Part shown: positions 32,409 through 45,875 of the stretch, in pieces
Layout of the letters: the number at the start of each line of letters is the position of its first letter
How positions within the stretch are numbered: the first letter of the stretch is position 1
Assembly (NCBI GenBank): GCA_015680685.1
Contig: MNCI01020717.1
Location: forward strand, 411,523 to 475,522
DNA from: Gnetum montanum
Taxonomy: Eukaryota; Streptophyta; Gnetopsida; Gnetales; Gnetaceae
Direction of reading: 5' to 3'
DNA length: 64,000 bases
Program-made: the position numbers and the translations under genes
Notes under the pieces: generated by a model
What the model was told of the DNA's origin: nothing
Seen by the model: only the letters and a program-made list of their open reading frames with translations
Databases searched by the model: none

Positions 32409-33689
32409 ATGGGTAAACGCTTTAGAAAATAAAGGTGTTTAAACTAATTAAAAATACCAAAAATTGCTAATTCTTGGCTTAAAAAAGCAATTAAAAAATT
32501 CCAAGAAATAAGCTACAAGACACACTATAATCTTGAGTACTAGCTAAGAAACTATGATAAAGTAGGAAAATAAAAATAGCTCATTGAATAGAGGTAAATG
32601 AGTTGAATAAAGTTTGAGCTTGAAATGTCATTGTATAAAAATCTTCCTCTAATATCCAACAGTTAGTTCCTCCTAGCTCCCTTCCTGGAACAAATTTTCT
32701 TTGGGCTTTAAATAGAAACCTCTAGCAGTTACAAGCATTATCAAAGTTAAGGCCTCAACTACTTCATGTTCTTCTTGTATAACTATAAACTGTTGTATAA
32801 TTGTTTGATTTCTTAATAGATTTTCCTATTCATTGGATCTATATACCCTCAACTGATAATTGCTAAGATAATATCCTATGATTTAAGAGAGCCTTAAGAG
32901 CTTGATTCATTGTATTTGGTTTAGTGTCATTAAGGTTCTTTAATACGTCTTTAGTGCTTTTTTCTCTGAAACCTTTTTTTTTTATCAAATTTGTTATTTC
33001 TATTAAAGTAGCTCTTGTGTTGGCACAAACATGTTCCAATTCCAATTTCTTCTTGGTAGTTTCATTTATAATTGCAATAACTACCATAATCACCTTATCC
33101 AAATAGTCCTATTTGTATTGAGGTACTAGTTCTGTTTTAGCTCTACCTAGATTAAAAAAATTTTGTGCTTTTTTGTCCATCTACATAAATATGGCTTGTT
33201 TTTCTTATGAATTTTATGAGAACTCTAGAGATAACTTTTTGTGCTTCAATGATAGCTCTATGCTACTCTTAGCTCTATTTTAGTTCTTGGCTTTGTTTGT
33301 TAATGGCTATATGACTCAAAATCTATCCTTTGTTCTTTAGCTTACCTTTTAGATAGGCTTTTTAACTCAGTTCTTGCAACATGTTGTGAGCTTTGATTTG
33401 TTTAAGCTATTTCATTAAAAGCTTAAGAGGTTAGGATTAGCATCTTAACCTATTCCTATTGATGTAGCTTCTACTTTCATATAGCTTTCTTGATATCAAC
33501 TTGTAGAACCATTTTGGAACTTGCTTGCAAATCCAATTTTTTTTTTTTACAAAAGAGCTAATGCAAAAACGTGGTTCTTGAGCTTCCTCATAGGACTAGA
33601 TTTTAATTCTATATTTAGCAATTTAGTCATAATATATTGATTTGGATTAAGAAATTAATGTGCATAAATTAAAATTGTATTATTTTGTG
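32409..33689. other. Unassigned DNA right of B1
   Basis: An 80-codon open frame on the - strand (33102 to 32863; ELEHVCANTRATLIEITN) looks helical and charged and could be a Gag fragment, but I recognise no family. The remainder shows nothing definable. Confidence 0.25.
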
Positions 33690-35620
33690 GGCCTAAGATG
33701 AGATTTGAAATGGCTCATAGAACTATTTTATAGCTTATTCATAAAAGTATTTTCATACTCTATGAACTCACTGTACAAGGAAGATAATGCGATGGAGTGG
33801 CTTTGTAGCTAGCTTGTAAAGCTAATTCATAGAACCACTTTTTGGTTCTAAAAAATTTTCTTCTATATTGAGCTTACATTACTTTTACATTCTTTTAAAT
33901 ACTCAAAACATTTTATATGATAAGCTTAGTTGAGCTAGATTAAAATTGTAATTTTCCACGTGAAAAATAATCTATACTACATCTCATGTCTAGGATTTAT
34001 ACTTTTGGTACTTACTTGACTTGTAGAGTCATTTCAAAGCTCACTCATATTTTGGTTCTATGAGCCTACATTATAGATAATTCTCATTGGCTCATAGAAC
34101 CATTTTGGAGTTCATTCATAGAACTAATTTTTGGTTCTACGAGCCTACCATACTCAAAGGCTGATGTGGAAGAATAATTCTTGAGCTTATTTCTTTTCAC
34201 ACTTTATGACAATGACATAAATTTTAGAACTATTTTTTAACTTCTTTGTAGAATTTATTTTTGGTTCTACGAGTTCATACTGTATAAAAGCTAACAAGGT
34301 GAAGCCACTTTCACATTTTCTTGTAGAGCCAAATTTTGGCTCTACAAGAAATTCTCTCTCTCCAAAGTTGACGTGGTAGATGAAAGAAAATGCATGACAT
34401 GAAAATTTTCACCTCATCTAAATGCTAAAGTGGACTTTGATAAGCTTTTAAAAATGGACTCTCATTTTCATATATTTATCATAACCCTTTTTTTAGCAAA
34501 GATGATGTGATAGGTAAAGTTTTTTATTTCTTGAAAACTTAAGAATCTTAATCTAGATGGTAACATGGCAAAGAACATTGAGCTCTTCTATCATGGTAGA
34601 TGAATTTTTTCAACTCTTGTAAACATCAAAAAATATTCATCTAAATGATCACTTGGTGATGCACATTGAGCTCTGTTGCTATGGCAAATATAGTTTGAAG
34701 CTTCTTCGTAGGGCTAAGTTTCAGCTTTATAGATTAATTTCATCAATAAGATAATGTGGTAGAAACATTTTCATGCTCACTTGTAGAACTAAATTTTAGC
34801 TTTAAGAGTGATGCTTTTTTTGTAAAGCTGATGTAGCAAAGCCAATTTTGCACTTATTTGTAGAACCATTTCATAGAGCCATTTTTTGGTTCTATCAGCT
34901 AATTAGAACCATTTTTGTGCTATCTATAGAATCAAATTTTAACTCTATGAATGATGCTTTTTCTTCAAAGCTTACATGGTCTAACTGTGACATGGCTTGC
35001 AGAACCATTTTTTTCTCTCTATGTAGAATCAAATTTTGGTTGTACAAATTAAGGCTAATAGCTTACCTACATGCCAAAGCAAAACTTTTTTTTTCTTGTA
35101 GATCCATTTTTCAATACTTTCCCATCTAAATAGAGTTGACTTGGTTGAGTTGTTCTTCTTGATCTTTCATAGAACTCATTATTGGTTCTACTAACCCACA
35201 TCACAAGATAGCTTCTGTGTCAAATGGAATTCACATATACAAAGCTAATTTCAATCTTTCCTTATGCTTTAATCCTACAAAGTCAACTTGAGTAGAATCA
35301 TTTTGTAGAGCTAATTTTTAGTTCTATGAGCCAATGTGGCAATCATACTTAATTAATTCCCTCTTTCCACCACAAATCAGGTTTTAGATATTCTTTGAAA
35401 TCCTTTGTAAGGCTAATCTTTAGCTCTATTATCCATGTTTGCTTACTTGGAATAATTATGAAGAATTGAGTTGACCTAAGATCAAGTCATTTTTTTGTAA
35501 TGATATCTTTCTACACTCAACTATTTATTCTAATGATAATCTCATATTAGGATGAAACTAATCTTTGATCTCTATGAATTCATTTTCAACGGTCTCAATA
35601 AAAAACCTAAGAAGTATCCC
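33690..35620 (+). repeat. Array of TGTAGARCCA / TGGTTCTACA palindromic modules
   Basis: More than ten modules of the form (C)TTGTAGAACCA..TTTTGGTTCTAYGAG, 75-150 bases apart, often with GCTGATGTGG between them. The best is 34320-34348: CTTGTAGAGCCAAA, one T, then its exact reverse complement. The modules are diverged and unevenly spaced. Position just upstream of a copia-type primer-binding site suggests it is part of a long LTR. Confidence 0.65.
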
Positions 35621-35639
35621 CCTAGGCTAGGTTAAGCTT

Positions 35640-36888
35640 ATACAAGTTCTATATTTATAGCTAATTCAACTATTTCACATGATGTTGAATATAAATCAAA
35701 ACCCTACCTCCTTGAACTAATTGAAACTTCATGAACTTATATAATCAATAGAGCATAATGTCTTGGGGATTATTTACATAACTTTAAAACCTTTTATCCG
35801 AAAAGGAAATTTGATCATAAGAAATTTAATATCCTTAACATCTCCACTAAAATTTCCCCTAAAATTTACCTCTAATTAGGGCTCATTTTTCAGTCACAAA
35901 TAGGATGTGACAAATATTAGCACAATCTTAGTGTAAGTATATTGATCTTTGAAAGTCATGGAATATCGTGCAAAGAAGTAAACCCAATAATCTAAGTTTT
36001 GTATTATTTCATGAGAGCTGCTATTGTTACAACAACAAGATTCAAGAATTTTATTGAACATTTTCTTCTAATAGGTTTGACTAAACTCATAGAGTTGATA
36101 TTACAAAGAGCTCTCTAAAAATTTTGAGTTTTGTTACACCACACAAACTTGAAAATTATTTCTACATAATTACCCATTGAGTATAGATTAAAGGATTAAG
36201 CCTTGCTCCATTAATGTATGAAATGTTACAACAAGAATCATCAATGTAATTTCAAAAATAATTTCACTATTTCATCATAAATTCATTAATCTTTCATCAA
36301 TTCATCAAAATTCATTAACATCATTCATCATTATTGACTCTATTTTGGAAGTTGAATAGTCAAAATTAAGAAAATTCACTATTTTGATCATGAATTAGTT
36401 ATTTCATAATATTTCTTAGTGATTTAATATTTATTAAAATGCTAGAGTACTTAGCTACATTTAGGAAAATGTTTAATTCAACATCTATTATGTTTTGGGA
36501 GAGATTAGCTCTATAATTTGGTAGATTTTCTAAATCCCAAATTTTTATTAGAATGAATGATGGTCAAGGATTAGATCATGTCTTCCTCATCACATATTAA
36601 TTTATTTGAAACATAATATCTATGTAAAGGTTCAATTAAAATGTTAACATCAAGAACTTAATAACTTTTGAGTTATCATCTCTCAAATTTGCATTGCTAG
36701 AATTTCCATAATTTTTGATAGATTAGAAAGAACATAATATAATGTTAACTTCTGAATATCTTTCATAACTTACTTTTTCTAAATTTTAGAGAACTTCCTA
36801 AGCTTTCCAAAAATACAAAATTTATTAGTTAATTCTTTGTGAAGTTAAGATAACCAAGTAATTCTTTCATTGCCTAAAATTCCTTTAG
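35640..36888 (+). repeat. Probable 5' LTR of a Ty1/copia element (right end supported)
   Basis: The right end is fixed by the copia primer-binding site at 36890. The left end is not visible; the palindrome array at 33690-35620 may belong to the same LTR, which would make it unusually long. No coding frame is present. Confidence 0.4.
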
Positions 36889-36889
36889 T

Positions 36890-36902
36890 TGGTATTAGAG
36901 CC
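36890..36902 (+). other. Primer-binding site, tRNA-iMet type (copia)
   Basis: TGGTATTAGAGCC differs by one transition from TGGTATCAGAGCC, complementary to initiator tRNA-Met and diagnostic of plant Ty1/copia elements. Gag coding follows about 80 bases later. Confidence 0.85.
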
Positions 36903-38345
36903 AAGTTCACCTACAAATATGTGCACAAAAGACATAGCTAGATGTTCCATCATCTTTTATGGCTATTAAGATTTTAGCCTATAGAGAAGGATGATGAAAA
37001 GCCTTCTTGAACATAATGACTATTGGAAGGTAGTTGAAAAAGGTTTCAAATTCATCAAATATTTTAAAGATTTCACTAAATTACAAATCAAAGAATATGA
37101 AACAACCAAGAAGAATAACAATTTTTCCCTTATGATATTATTGGCTAATGTGGCACAAGTTATTTTCAGCAAATATAGTCTTCATACCATTGCCAAAAAG
37201 TGTGGGATAATCTCTAATTAGAATATAAGTGAAGCTTAGAAAATCAAGAATTGTAGCAACTAATCTACAAACAAAAATTTGATACCTTCTAAACTAGAAG
37301 AAATGAAAGTCTCAAAGACTATATTAGAATGTATGATAGCTTATGAAAACTAGATGAATATGACTATGGATATACCAACACATAAAAAGTTCAAAAAGTT
37401 GTTCAAGCTCTCTACATAGATCCAAGATTTGAAAACATAATGGAAAAAATTACTCTTTCAAAGGAATTTAACATGCTTAGTATCAATGAATTAGTTTCTC
37501 ACTATAGAACCCTACAAACTATGAAGAATAACAAATAATCTAATAAAGACAATCGGGCCTACATAACTAACCAAAGAGAAAGAGGTAAGAAAGAAAGACA
37601 TAGAGGTAGATGAAGATTTAATTATCAAAATAGAGATCAAGAAACAAACTTAAAAGAAAATAATGGTCAAAATACAAGAGAAAGAAAAAGAGGTTCAACT
37701 AGAGAAAGAGGTAGAAGGAATCAATATGGAAGATAAAGATAAGATTAAGACTCAGTACCATATTGCAACTTCTATAAAATCAAAGCTCATACCATCAACT
37801 AATGCTAGACTAGAATTGATTTTGAAATAATACATGGATAAAATCCATAAATAGAACAGGATACTCTCTCATTATCTTAAAAGGATACTCAAGAAGAATA
37901 GTCAAGAATACTCCCTCATTAGCTCAAAAGGATACTTAAGAAGAATAGCTAAGAAGTTATGTAGTCTTCAATTCACTTAAAGAAATAAAGTAATATTCTT
38001 GGATTGTAGATAGTAGATGCTCCAATCATATGATACCCTACAAAAATTATCTTCTAAATTACAAAATAAACAATAGTCTTCGCAACATCAAAATTGGATA
38101 TGAAAGATACTTAGTCATAGGCGGAGTAGGAGATTATGTAGTCAAATTAAACAATGGACAAAAGGTCATCATTTCCAATGTGTATTATGTTTCTAATCTT
38201 TCCAACCCTCTCATCTCTATTGGATAAGTCTCTAATGAAGGAAATAGTATTAGTTTCAAAAGAAATTTATGCATTATCAAAAAATTCAATTATGAAGAAA
38301 TCATGAAAATCAAAGCCATGAGTACCAAAATATATTTGTAGTGAG
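36903..38345 (+). pseudogene. gag-pr: Ty1/copia gag-protease pseudogene, truncated
   Basis: It carries a copia Gag in order: LLEHNDYWKVVEKG near 37010, a LANVAQVIFSKYS helix, MKVSKTILECMIAYEN near 37305, and DPRFENIMEKIT with LSINELVSHYRTLQ near 37410-37510 in shifted frames. A basic Arg/Gly-rich zone and a degraded knuckle (PYCNFYKIKAH) come next. The protease site SWIVDSRCSNHM at about 37998 has Arg where the catalytic DSG Gly belongs. Then come a DGQK-type segment and NVYYVSNLSNPLISIG, the standard end of copia protease. Similarity ends near 38345, so integrase and reverse transcriptase are missing. Confidence 0.85.
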
Positions 38346-40964
38346 AGAAAAATTTTGTGCTAGAAGGATAAAAATTCTTTTATGAAACAGTTTAACCTTG
38401 GATCCAATAAGGCTTGGGAAAGGATCTAGAGTGTTTCAAATGGTTTTGTTGATTACTTGAGGACTTAACTGAAATAAAAATGGGGATAAAATATATGACA
38501 GATAGACCCACCACAAAAATGTAGTTGCAGAAAATAAATAAGAAAATGTGTCAAAGAACTACAAAATCTACATTAATTTATGGAAAAAATACAAGTTTAG
38601 AGGGTATAATAATATGGAATTGCAATTATTCCACTATTCTTAGTAAGATGCTAATGAAAGGTTGGCATATGGGTGGGTAGTATGTGTCTTAAAATTATCC
38701 CAAATACCCCTAGTCCACTTGTTTGATTCTACAACTAGTTCTTAATGCCTTGGGTGATTTGCTCTTAAAAGATGGCTCTAGACTCTTAGATTTCTCTATT
38801 CTCGAAAGTCTCAAGTTTGATGAATTGCAAAAAGATCAAAAATTTAAAAGCCCTTAAAATGAAGTAAATTTTGGTTTAAATAGGCTATGGAGGTCCTAGT
38901 TTCATACTGGTTGATTCTACCATTAATGCTACTAAATTTCTAACAAAATTTTCCTCCTTTTGGAAGCCTTTTGTGCACAAAATCTACCATGTATGAGGTA
39001 CTAATGTAATTGAAATTTCTTGCTAATTTTGATGGCATATTTGAGCTATTTTCATGGTCCAAATCCCAATGTATATGCCACCAACATAATTGGCCTTTTG
39101 TTGTCAAATTTGCCAATGTGATTGGGCTTTGGCTGCCAATTTTGCAAACTTATTTACATTTTATGCTTTGCAAGTTAGCTTAGATAAAATTCCTAGCATT
39201 GTGGGCTATAAATTTCATCTTACATATTTAAAAATATCCAAAATTTTACAAGAATGAGGCTATGAGGTAGGATTTTTAATGAAAATATAGGCAACAGTAT
39301 TTTCCTTTAAATTTTCACTTAATTACAATGTAAATTCTTGACTCCGAGGCTTTTTTATACAAAATGTAAAATTTTCTTTAGGGTGTTTCATTGGCTCCTC
39401 TTTGTTAATGGTTGAAGGATTGACCTAAGAAACATCAACAAAGAATGCAAAACACTATCGCAAGCTTATCACCAACACTTCCTCTCTACACTTGATTTTG
39501 TAGCTATCAAACCATGTCGAGAAGTGCTCACAATGGTGAGATAAGGTCACAATAGAATGGTTTGAGTTTAATATGAGATAAAGGCTATATTGATCATGGC
39601 CATGGTATGGTGATGACATTCTTGCTGAAAAGATCTTCATGCTTTGCACTTGAATAGCTAATTACTCAATGATATGTTAGAGGAACCAACACTCTATTTT
39701 AGGCTTCTTTGGCCACTAGGCTCTTCCATTTATTTGTTTGCAGCCATTGATTTGACTTTTAGATTTCATTGGCCTTTTGGCATTCTTGGAAATTTACTTC
39801 ATTTTTTTTACAAGGATAAAATCTTTATTAGGTTTCATAGCCAAGGCCAAACTTGATTTTTTTTCTTATTGAATGAGATGTGTTACATCCAAAAAACTTG
39901 ATGTCAAAGTAGATGTCACCTGGCCATGGTACATGAGTGTCAAAGATAGGTCTACATTATCATTAGGGTAAGGAAGGTTGTGGTTTGGTTATAGAGATAT
40001 GGCTTAGAAGGGGTAATGAGAGTGATGTGAGGTAAGCAGTTTTGGCAAGGTTGAGTAAGCTAACTAAATCTCTTGCATTGAGATCACTTGATGACTCACT
40101 ACCATGGTGAGTTACATCTTTAGAATGACTTTAGGCTTTATCCTATAACCAAAACTCTAAGAGGACAAGGAAACAAGCCAAATAATACATGTTGTTACAA
40201 GATATTGCATAAGGCCACATGAAGCGACAAGCAGAATATAGTCCACTAATTGGTTACAATTGGTATAATCATGAGAGATTTATACTTTTGTTTCATAGAT
40301 TTTATAAAAATCTTATATTGCTTTGATATGATAAAAAAGAAAGAGATGAAAAGTCATGTAGGCTTACTTGCTGTAGGCTACATGAGTTACATGAGTTGTC
40401 AATGTCAAAATTTTGTTCAAACATGCAAACAAAAGTCAACATACCAAAAGTATACATGTTAATGTTAGATGTAATCATGGTCATTCAAAGATTTTCTTGC
40501 TATCATGGAAGGATTTGATGATGTTTTGGTCAAGCTAAGGTTCTAGTGAGGAACATGATTTTCAGGTTTTCTTCTCACTATTGTGGTTCGAAATGGGGGA
40601 TTCAACCAAGAAACTCTTTGTGATTTTTTTGATTTCAAGGTTACAAGAAGTTAGGCTAATGCATGACATTAAATTTTTGTGGTCAAAAGCTTATAGGATC
40701 AAGGTTTAGATGTTCAAGATCATTTGTTGAAATAACATCATGAGAAGGATTTGTTTGGAGCTCCAAGGCTAGATGAATTACTTTCTCATCCTTTTAGCTT
40801 AATCCTACATGTCAACATAAGCACATCAAGTAACATCTACATGATAAAATTGTCAAATAATGTTAAAATATTGAAAAAATAGTTGCAATAATAGAGCAAA
40901 ATAAGGAAAATTAGGGTTAAAACATGATGAAGCAAGGCTATACAAGGTGATAATAAGGTGAACC
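38346..40964. other. Unassigned DNA
   Basis: I see no frame with recognisable content; open stretches up to about 70 codons are unsupported. Words such as CCAATGTGATTGG near 39113 foreshadow the tandem array at 42230. Confidence 0.3.
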
Positions 40965-41640
40965 ATAGTAATAATACTACACAAAATGAGTTAAAAAAAG
41001 GCTAAGCAATGCCATAAATGATAGAAAATGATACCAAAAAATACCCAATCATGCCAAATGAAGGTGAAACAAGGCCATATGTAATCAAAATGTATCAAAA
41101 TGAGGCTAAATGATGCCAAAATAATGAAAACTGACATCAAATGGGTCGAAATGGCTCAAAATGATACAAAATGATATCAAATGACATCAAATGAAGTTGT
41201 AAGAATGAAGAAATGATGTTGATGATGAAAAATGATGTTGAAACAACCTTAAATGGTGTTCAATGGCTTCTATCTTAGGCAAACGAAGTCAAAACTATGA
41301 AAAATGACACGAAATGGTAACAAATGATGGCCAATGATACCAAATGATGAAAAATAGTGTCAAGTGGGGCCAAACAAAATTGGGTGGTTTTAAAAATGGT
41401 GCAAAAGATGTTGTCAAATGACACCAAATGATATTAGGATGATTTCAAATGATATCAATTAATGGGGAAATGACATGAAATGATGTTGAATAAGGTCAAA
41501 CAAGGTTGTTCCCAGTAAAACCATGTTAAAATGATCCAAAAATGTTGCCAAGTGATACCAAATGGTATTAACAAATGATATCAAATGATACTAAATAAGA
41601 TCAAATGATGTTGACTAGGTTAAACTTGGTCAAATAAGGT
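40965..41640 (+). repeat. Low-complexity CAAATGATR-rich repeat
   Basis: Dozens of imperfect words of the type ATGATACCAAATGA, AATGATATCAAATGA and AAATGATGTTG recur, roughly every 15-25 bases, with no strict period. It is a decayed minisatellite. The repetitive reading would be Lys/Met/Asn-rich, but stops are frequent, so it is not coding. Confidence 0.7.
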
Positions 41641-42229
41641 TGCATCAAACTAGAAATGTTATTAATAAAAATCATTTATTTTTATTTAATATTTTTACAA
41701 TGGAATAAAGAAAATCAAATTAAAATAAAATATTTATTGTCAAAATAGGTGAAAACTTGGAGAAAACAGGTTGCTCATTTTTAAAATTGGCAAAAAGCTA
41801 AGGAAAATAAGTGGTAAACTATTAAAATTAGCAAAAACTTATAGAAAACAAGTTGTAAAGTGACAAAATAATAAAAAAGTAAGAGAAATTTAGTTTTAAA
41901 TTATTAAAATAATAAAAAAGCTACCAAAAATTAATAATACAAGAAAGCAACTTGTAATAATAGAAAAACCTTTTAAAAACTAGCAATAAAATGCTAGTAA
42001 AGTGGTTTTTTGTGCTAGAAATATTTAAAAAAGATAATAATTTGTTTACCAACATGAATGAGCCATTATACCAACATGAATGATAGTTCAGGCTTGGTTT
42101 ATTACTTGTAGGACCCACCAGTGTAGTTTGTGATCACTCTAAGTCAAGTTTCTAGCATGTGGGACCCATTTTAGCAATGTTTAAGCTTGTTTAACTTGGT
42201 TTTGGGTGGTAGAGGTTAATTAAATTGTT
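41641..42229. other. Unassigned A+T-rich DNA
   Basis: Three short loosely repeated AAACTTGGAGAAAACAGGTT-like words are seen at 41750-41850; nothing else is recognised. Confidence 0.3.
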
Positions 42230-43480
42230 AATCACGTTTACCAACATCATTGGAGTGATTCCCAATCTGATTGAGCTTTTCTCCAAGTTGGAGACTGGAT
42301 TTTGTTGAAGTTTTGGTAGTTTTAGGCCTTCCACAGTAGTGCCTAGGGTTTGGTGAGAAAGTTTAGCATTCTAGAGCTTTTTGGATTAAAGTAATGACTT
42401 TTTAAGGCCTTCCCATTGCCCTATATGCTCTCTCAATGTGATTAGATCATTTTCCAACGTGATTTAGATTTGTGAAAAGCTTTGACCAAGTTTTGATCAC
42501 ATCTTTGGCTCCTTTAAATTTCTATGCCAACGCTAGGTAGGGAGAAGAATAATCTACATTGTTTGAGGCAATATTAATCCATTTGGAGGCCTTTTTAGGC
42601 TCACCCATTGTCTTGTATGATTTGATAACATGTGATATTTAATCCTCCATGTATGAAATCAAATTTTTCTATTTTAAGAAGATTTTGAGATGGCTTTAAT
42701 CTCCCCAAGCTCCCAATGTAGCAACTAGGGTTTTGGAGGAAGATATAGAGTTTTCAAGGTAATATTAACTAAAATTTGAGTTTTTTGGTATCCTCACATT
42801 AGTATTCACATTTTCAAATGTATTTGACACACATGTTCAACATGCATACCAAGTTTAACTGATTTTGAAGATCATTTGAAAAGGTTTTTGACTTCTCCAT
42901 TCTCCTAGTGTAGTGGCTAAGGTTTTGAGAGAAGATCTACAATTCTAGGCTTATACTGGTCAAGCTATAGGTTTTATTATGTTCTCACATTGGTAATCAT
43001 GTTGGCCAACATGATTGACATCAATATTGAAGGTTTGGAATCCATATTAACCAATTTTGGGACCTTTTGACTGAATTCTCAAGCCTTGTAATCTCTTGTG
43101 TGTGTGCCTTGGGTTCTATGGCAAGATTGATGTTTCATGAGCTTGTAAAACTCAATTTTAAGGTATCTAGTGTTCTCATATTTTTAATCACATTGGCCAA
43201 CGTGATTGGAGTGACAACAAACGTGAGTACTATTTTTGAAAGGATTCTGAGAGGTTTCAACAATTTTTAATGACTTCTCACTCTCCACCTTAGCCCCTAG
43301 GGTTTTAGGGTAAAATCGATAGGTTTTGGAGCCATTTCTCACCATGTATGAGATCATTTAGCAATTATTTTATGTTATTTTTATGTCTTATTTTGGTAAT
43401 CATGTTGGCCAATGTGATTGGAGTGATTCCCAATGTGAGTAAGCTTGACTTTCAAAGTACACACTCTTTTGTGCTAATTT
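42230..43480 (+). repeat. Diverged tandem array, period about 200 bp
   Basis: Roughly six or seven units begin with AATCAYRTTGGCCAACRTGATT-like sequence (starts near 42231, 42440, 42790, 42993, 43187 and 43396) and contain CTAGGGTTTTGRGAGAAGAT-like and TTTTRAGGCYTT-like blocks. Several have GGAGTGATTCCCAATGTGA. Units are diverged, so the array is old. No coding frame persists. Confidence 0.65.
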
Positions 43481-44485
43481 TTGGTGCATTGGAACGTGAT
43501 TAAATTTCAAACTTTGGTGGTGTTCTCTAGATGATTAGGACTTACTATTGAGATGTTTAATGTCATATCACATCTGCTATATGTCTTCTAATCATGGTTT
43601 TTTTCTTTTTGTTAACGTATTTATAAGGTTTTTAAGCTTTCCACATTGGTATGCTACGTTGTCTTGGAGGCCTCAATTAGAAGGTTAAAATAGAAGATTT
43701 TTGCCAAAACCTAACATAAAAGGCTTGATATATATTTAAATAGTATCTAAATAAAAATCAAGAATGTTCTCTTGGTTTTCTAAGTCCTTTTATTGTCTAT
43801 GTTTAAGGCATTTTAAGACCATTGAATTTCTTACATCCAACCTCAGTAATGTAGCAATTTTCTCCAAATCTCTTTGATGTGGCATCTAGGACCCTTAGTG
43901 GTGGATGGAAAAATAAAAAAATCAAATATCCTTGGAAATGTTATCATTCATCCATCTCTACTCACATATTTGATGTAGCAGGGCATGGAGTTTAAGGCTT
44001 TTTTTCCCCACTACAATCTAGATGAAGATTTAAAGCTGTCAACAATCATGGTGAAGAAGATTGGGTTAAGTAACTATAATCTAGTTTTGGATGAGGTAGA
44101 GGTTGCCATACACATTTCTTCAAGTATTCCAGATCCTTCTTAAGGTGAAGGAGTTTCATTGAGGATCATGAGTTACCCCATCCTCACCATGTTTTCTGAT
44201 TTTCATAGTTTTGTGGAAACATTTTTCCACCTCTAATCTTAGCTAAGTTGAAATTTTATGATATATTTATGCCTGTTAATTATATTAAAAATAAGATTTG
44301 GATTTTTGGTGATGGATTAAGGAATATTTCAATTTTTTTCTAAGCTTGTGTACAACATTTGCCACAACATTTACATTTTTTCTAGACTACATATGCTAAT
44401 ATTTTGTAATTCTAGTTGCATAGGTGTGTTATTTTGGGTTTTTTGGTGGTACCAGATGTGGAATAATATTTTTTTGAATTTATAA
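43481..44485. other. Unassigned DNA
   Basis: No supported gene, LTR end or RNA is seen here. Confidence 0.3.
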
Positions 44486-44607
44486 GACTTTTTTTTATGA
44501 ATCTTTCCGCAACCCAATTTTCAATGTTGTGTCCAACTTCATCAAAGACTTTTTTTTATGAATCTTTCCGCAACCCAATTTTCAATGTTGTGTCCAACTT
44601 CATCAAA
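44486..44607. repeat. Perfect 61-bp tandem duplication
   Basis: A 61-bp unit starting GACTTTTTTTTATGAATC at 44486 is repeated identically from 44547. Surrounding DNA is heavily decayed, so the exact match implies a recent duplication or an assembly artefact. Confidence 0.9.
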
Positions 44608-45047
44608 TTTTTGCAGTTTTCCTATAGAAAAACTAGTAGTGTTTATAAATTTTTAGGCACATATTGTGAATGCTTTAGCTCATGGGAGAGGGTGGGAATA
44701 GTGTAGAAGATTTTTGTACAAATATTGGAATTTTTTGAAATTTTTATGAATTTTCCAGGGGTGTTTACTATAGTCATTTCACTACAAACCAAGTTTTTTT
44801 TAGTAAAAATCTTGGTTAAAATTAGCATAATTGTGGTCTTTTTCCTACACTTGGATTGTAGTGTTGATGGTCAATTTTTGTTGTTGAGAACATATTCTTT
44901 GCATCCATAGCTAAAAATAATTTTTTAGAAATTTTTCAAAGTGTTTCCCAGTCCCAAAATCTATATTAGTTTGTGTGAAGTTTGGTTATAAAATGTTTTG
45001 TTTTGATGTGGTTTTGTATTCTAATATTTCTAATGTTTTGTTTATAG

Positions 45048-45167
45048 GTCTTTGGTATTTACTATGATGAAGTTGATGAAAAAGTTGGTGATAATGTCAA
45101 TACTGATAATCTTTCTCTTCCCATGACTGAGTTTTGCCCACTGATGGACCTTGTTTTGTTATTTTAG
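45048..45167 (+). other. Candidate isolated terminal exon, unrecognised
   Basis: A 39-codon open stretch (FGIYYDEVDEKVGDNV..., acidic) is preceded by CTAATGTTTTGTTTATAG, a good acceptor-like pyrimidine tract, and ends with TAG at 45165. I recognise no family. It could be the last exon of a decayed captured gene or chance. Confidence 0.2.
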
Positions 45168-45484
45168 TTACATCATGGTTCTAGTTGTTTTTACTTGGCT
45201 ATAATGGCCACAAAGACCATTTATTATTTTTTTAAATTCATTTGTTACATAGTGAAACTATGACTATTGGACATTAATTGTTATCATTTGTTATTATCAC
45301 ACAGTGTGACCATGGCTGTTGTTTTGGTTTTTTATGTTTCTATATATTTGTATAACAAGGATACAATGTAAACTTAGGGAATATACTACAATAAAATAAA
45401 AATTGTGGAATGAGGCATAATTATTAAAGTATAAATTATTCATTATGTATATGCAAATGGGAAGGAATAGATACCACATATTCA

Positions 45485-45690
45485 CTAGATTTTAGCCTTG
45501 GTAGGCCATGGTGTTGCTAGTTTTAGGCATTGACGGTCTATTTATTGCAGGTTTTAAGCCTTAGCATGTCATTTTTTACTAGTTTTAGACCTTAGAGGGT
45601 CATTGTCTTGCTAGTTTTAGGTCTTAGTGGGTCCTTTATTGTTAGTTTTAGGCCTTAGTAGGCTGTTTTATTTTTCTAGTAAGTGACAGC
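45485..45690 (+). repeat. Minisatellite, about 34-bp unit, six copies
   Basis: Units of the form GTTTTAGGCCTTAGTGGGTC + ATT..TTGCTA recur six times with moderate divergence. It stands immediately downstream, on the element's strand, of the Tat-like protease remnant. Confidence 0.8.
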
Positions 45691-45875
45691 TAGTCTTGAA
45701 AGAAAATATAAAGATAAAATGAACATGGATACATGATAAAAGGAGACGAATCTAAATAAATGATCATTAATGAAAGAAGGAATGATGGACAGATTAAGGA
45801 ACTTCTTCTATACAATCCTAGTTTCACCATTCTTCTTGTTCAAAATGGAAATTGGTAGGTGTTCTCGTTGGTTGT

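Noticed and set aside
34848-35129. 93-codon open frame on the + strand
   Set aside because: It lies within the palindromic module array and simply translates repeat units.
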